A stretch of 64,000 bases of DNA. It comes from Pezizomycotina sp. ARF18 (Eukaryota > Ascomycota). The first letter of the stretch is position 1, and each line of letters begins with the position of its first letter. The translations under genes and the position numbers were made by a program. The stretch covers positions 366,409 through 430,408 of the forward strand of contig AZLU01000010.1 in NCBI GenBank assembly GCA_002224055.1. The letters are read 5' to 3'. The notes under the pieces are model-generated. The model saw nothing but the letters and a program-made list of their open reading frames with translations, did no database searches and was not told where the DNA came from. Below, in pieces: positions 61,351 to 64,000 of this stretch.

Positions 61351-63455
61351 TTACCTCTTATCATTTATGTAATAATGTTCCATTTGACCCGTCATAACCC
61401 ATGGTGTCACAAAGTAGATGTGCTCGATATAATACAAGGCTGATTTTTTGGTATAGATATTAGTTTCTGGAGGGTAGCGTTCGAGCAGCCAGTCCTGAGC
61501 GCAAGCTAAGGTACAGGCGCGCCGTAAGAGCGGCAGCCTTGCTGTCGTAAGCGAAGACGCATCACCGCCATCTGTCTGTAGAGCAGATATCGCGGCGGGA
61601 TCGTTTGGATTCGCAACCGAAATCGCGCCAACATAATCGGGAGTAACGCTTCCCTGCCGAGACTTACCGATCTTTGACGTAACTAGATTTTTTATGCCGA
61701 TTAATTATACATAAATATACACTGATAGAACCTTGGGAAATTAACTTACAATCCACCACTCGATCCACTCCGCCGCAGGAATCACGTATTCTACCCCGCA
61801 CACTCCGCACCTCTTCATCCACCCCGGTTGCCCTCCGGCGGAATCAAAGAGCGCCTTCTCGATGAGTTGTGAGATATGCTCCGGAATGTATAAGCTAGAA
61901 TAAAAATCTTACGCTGCCATTCCTTTGATGCTGACCATATTTTGTCCTTTGAGATTGTTCGGAGGGAAAGCTCAATGAGAGATGGTACCCGCGACACAGA
62001 TTCTTTGGGTAGAATAGGCGGAGACGCCGGACATGGAAGATCGGTTGGAATATCAGGCTTAAGGTCTGGCGTTACTGAAAGCTCAGGCCAAAGCGATGGC
62101 GGATTCTGAGAAATGCTGGGGGCAGACGTTCCGGCTTTTCCAAGGATATTGAAGATGAATAGCTCTGAAGAAGTTACGAAATTTCGAGTGAGGTGTCTTG
62201 ATGTACGCAATGGTATGTGGAACCGATTGCCTGCATTGTTTCCATTGGCAGGTTGCTTGGAATTTTTGGAAGTCTCCTCGGCTGTACCTCCATCCTCTGG
62301 CCCCGTATTAATACTGGCGGATTGTGGCGATAATAAACGATTCGGCCAGCACATCACACTGTGCGCTTCTCCAGAGCCTAATTTTTCGAGGTGCATTATT
62401 TGCCAAGGGAAGTAGAATAACCGGTTTCCGCCAACTACCAGTGACTGTAAATCCTTTAACCTGCCAATCCAATGGGGAATGTCTCTAAGCTTGTTGTTTC
62501 GAATGGACAACGTAGTCATATGTTCCAGGGTAAATAAGTGCGGCGGAAGCTTGGTCAAGGAATTGTTCCCCAGAAAGAGGCGAAGCAACGGCGTCAGGGG
62601 TGCATAGTACGAAGGCGGGAGGGCATCCGATTCCGCTAAACAATGCGGCTGCGAGATCAAGGAATTGAGTGAAATGATTTCGAACGGAACCTCGGATAGA
62701 TTGATACCGCTGTGTGGAAATAAAAGATATTAGCTTTAAGAGAATCAGAAGAATAAAAAATATCAAAGAGAAAGAGTATGCATACCTCAAATCTACATCC
62801 TCAATACCGTCCTCGATCGCGGTCTGTATGATGTTGTTCGCTGTGGATTCGGCCCTCGTTTTGAGCTTGAACTCATCGGGTTTCCGCCAAAATTACTGAA
62901 CGAGTCATCAGAGCCAGGTAGCGTAATTTCGGTCTCTTCCGTCTTCGCCGAGCTCCCCATCCATCCCGTGGACTGCTCGCTATGCAATCCGTCGGAATCC
63001 TCCCGCCGCGGTGGCTGGATAGTTTGTATGGAAATGTCGCCTTCATCCTCTTCGCAATCGTCGTCGTCATTATTATCTTCCTCTACGCCGTCACTTGTCC
63101 TGCCAGCATTAGCGTCACTACTCTCGGAGAAGTCAGAGTACGGTAATCCGGATGAACCGAGAAAATGCGCCGGAAGCACCCGGCGCTTCTCCTGCCGATG
63201 CCCGAGTTGCGACAGTATCGTTCCAGGTATTCGGGCGGCGGCCAATCATCGCTAGAAAACACGGGAGGGTCCTCCGACGACGGTTCGTACCCTGCGTCTT
63301 GGTAGAGTCGTTTCTGGCCCCTCGGAAGTTGCTGTCGGTCGTTCAATGACGTAACATTTTCTTCTTCCTCGGCAACGGGGAGGACGCTCGTCCGATTGTC
63401 GTAAAAGAAACGGGCAGAGGGGAGGAGAAGAGGGGATAATGCTTTCAGGAGGCAT
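61351..63455 (-). CDS. Leucine-rich-repeat protein, fungal type with C-terminal Cys/Trp block
   Basis: A cytoplasmic-looking LRR scaffold; its function is not known to me. The start MPPESIIPSSPPLCPF (63455) leads to PVAEEEENVTSLNDRQQLPR, PPVFSSDDWPPPEYLERY and an acidic tract (EEDNNDDDDCEEDEGD). EDGIEDVDLR then precedes the first repeat, followed by an intron at about 62713-62786. Repeats include LLRLFLGNNSLTKLPPHLF, HMTTLSIRNNKLRDIPHWIG and LQSLVVGGNRLFYFPWQI. A Ser/Pro linker (62.0-62.3 kb) leads to FSAGG-like FDSAGGQPGW and the C-terminal block CGVCGVEYVIPAAEWIEWW. After another intron the ending is LPLLRRACTLAC...YYINDKR. I recall similar proteins across Pezizomycotina with this repeat and C-terminal layout. 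Several one-base frame changes occur. Confidence 0.8.
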
Positions 63456-64000
63456 TCTTTGGCGGATCTTTGTTAGCAAATGCCAAAATTCCTGGTGAAG
63501 CAATTTATGCCCCCCGTGGTGATTGTCGTGTTCCTCGAAGTTTTTGGTAGTGGTAAAAGTGTCTTTCCTGGTAGCTAATTTGGTGGGGGTGGACCGCCCT
63601 TTTTAATTGAGCGGATAATTATCGTCCAGCCACTTTTTCACCCCCTGCTTTCCCTGTTTAAGCAGTATCAGTCTAACCAATTCCCACCCCAAGCATACGC
63701 CCACTTGGCTTTATAAAGCCGGGTGGACAAGTAACTCTCCCAGGCTTTATAAAGCCAAAGTGTGGGCGCCCACCCCAAAAAAATTTAAAAAATTAAAAAA
63801 TTCGAAAAATCGAAAATTTTAAAAAAAAAATAAAAATAAAATAAAAATAAAATAAAAAAAAAAATAGAAAATGATCCTCATACGCTTGCCATGATGACAT
63901 CCTACTTCACGAGATCGATCGCAACACTGATCGCAGCTATGTTCTACTATTGATCCCTTAAAACTAGCCCAATTACGATTTTGCGACGCGTAAATGTAAG
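63456..64000. other. Right edge, non-coding
   Basis: Upstream flank of the LRR gene, with a foldback structure (listed separately) and an A-rich stretch at about 63777-63865. No gene seen. Confidence 0.6.
63683..63778. mobile_element. Possible miniature foldback element
   Basis: Inverted arms at 63698-63720 and 63743-63768 pair around a 22-base loop. Each arm contains the perfect palindrome GGCTTTATAAAGCC, and the outer ends are CGCCCAC and GTGGGCG. The structure is bracketed by a 10-base direct repeat CCCACCCCAA at 63683-63692 and 63769-63778. This looks like a short non-autonomous insertion with target duplication, but the repeats are low-complexity and no second copy was found in the window. 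Confidence 0.4.

Noticed and set aside
1-64000. Programmed frameshifting or mass pseudogenisation as the cause of the breaks
   Set aside because: Breaks are many, scattered and tied to homopolymers, with conserved protein on both sides in essential genes. Sequence error explains this better.
1-64000. Transposase, reverse transcriptase, capsid or other mobile-element genes
   Set aside because: No catalytic motif of any such family was recognised on either strand. Only the short foldback at 63.7 kb remains as a possible mobile element.

Overview
The window reads as nuclear DNA of a filamentous ascomycete (Pezizomycotina). The recognisable genes are fungal housekeeping genes split by short introns (about 60-220 bases). 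Their introns have GT-AG ends and a GCTAAC/T branch-point motif close to the 3' splice site. Intergenic spaces are long, from 0.3 to 10 kb, and full of homopolymer A/T tracts and simple repeats. The class within Pezizomycotina cannot be fixed by eye. I saw no tRNA, rRNA, CRISPR or intact transposon gene.

Layout, left to right. 0-4.1 kb is gene-poor. 4.1-6.2 kb (-) holds an AP-1-like bZIP regulator. 6.2-16.4 kb is a long stretch with no recognisable gene. PEX19 (-) and the ribosomal protein eS27 gene (+) form a divergent pair at 16.4-19.3 kb. 22.6-24.9 kb (+) encodes a PA-TM-RING ubiquitin ligase. POP7 (-) and SSZ1 (+) form a second divergent pair at 25.7-29.1 kb. Cytosolic aspartyl-tRNA synthetase (+, 30.1-32.1 kb) faces a predicted secreted protein (-, 32.5-33.7 kb). 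A poorly resolved gene lies at 38.5-39.3 kb (+). 42.1-42.8 kb (+) encodes an interferon-inducible 6-16-like (IFI6/ISG12) membrane protein. SEC21 (-, gamma-COP) and RRP40 (+) form a third divergent pair at 43.3-48.7 kb. A casein kinase I of the Hrr25/Hhp type (-) lies at 51.1-53.5 kb. A 140-residue orphan gene (-, 56.3-56.9 kb), a small secreted protein (+, 60.5-60.9 kb) and a leucine-rich-repeat protein (-, 61.4-63.5 kb) complete the list.

The genes form no operon or cluster with a shared pathway. They cover translation and RNA processing (eS27, Ssz1, AspRS, Pop7, Rrp40), organelle and vesicle traffic (Pex19, gamma-COP), proteostasis (RING ligase) and signalling or regulation (bZIP, CK1).

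The strongest observation is technical. Nearly every conserved gene changes reading frame one to many times, usually by one base at a short homopolymer, while the encoded protein stays conserved in all frames. Even the short eS27 gene has two such breaks. This is best explained by uncorrected long-read consensus errors, not by gene decay, so most CDS entries are spans and not clean open frames. I found no convincing new biological system. The best leads are the fungal IFI6-like protein, a 71-base foldback flanked by 10-base direct repeats at 63.7 kb, a 24-base micro-exon inside the bZIP basic region, and two intact orphan proteins.
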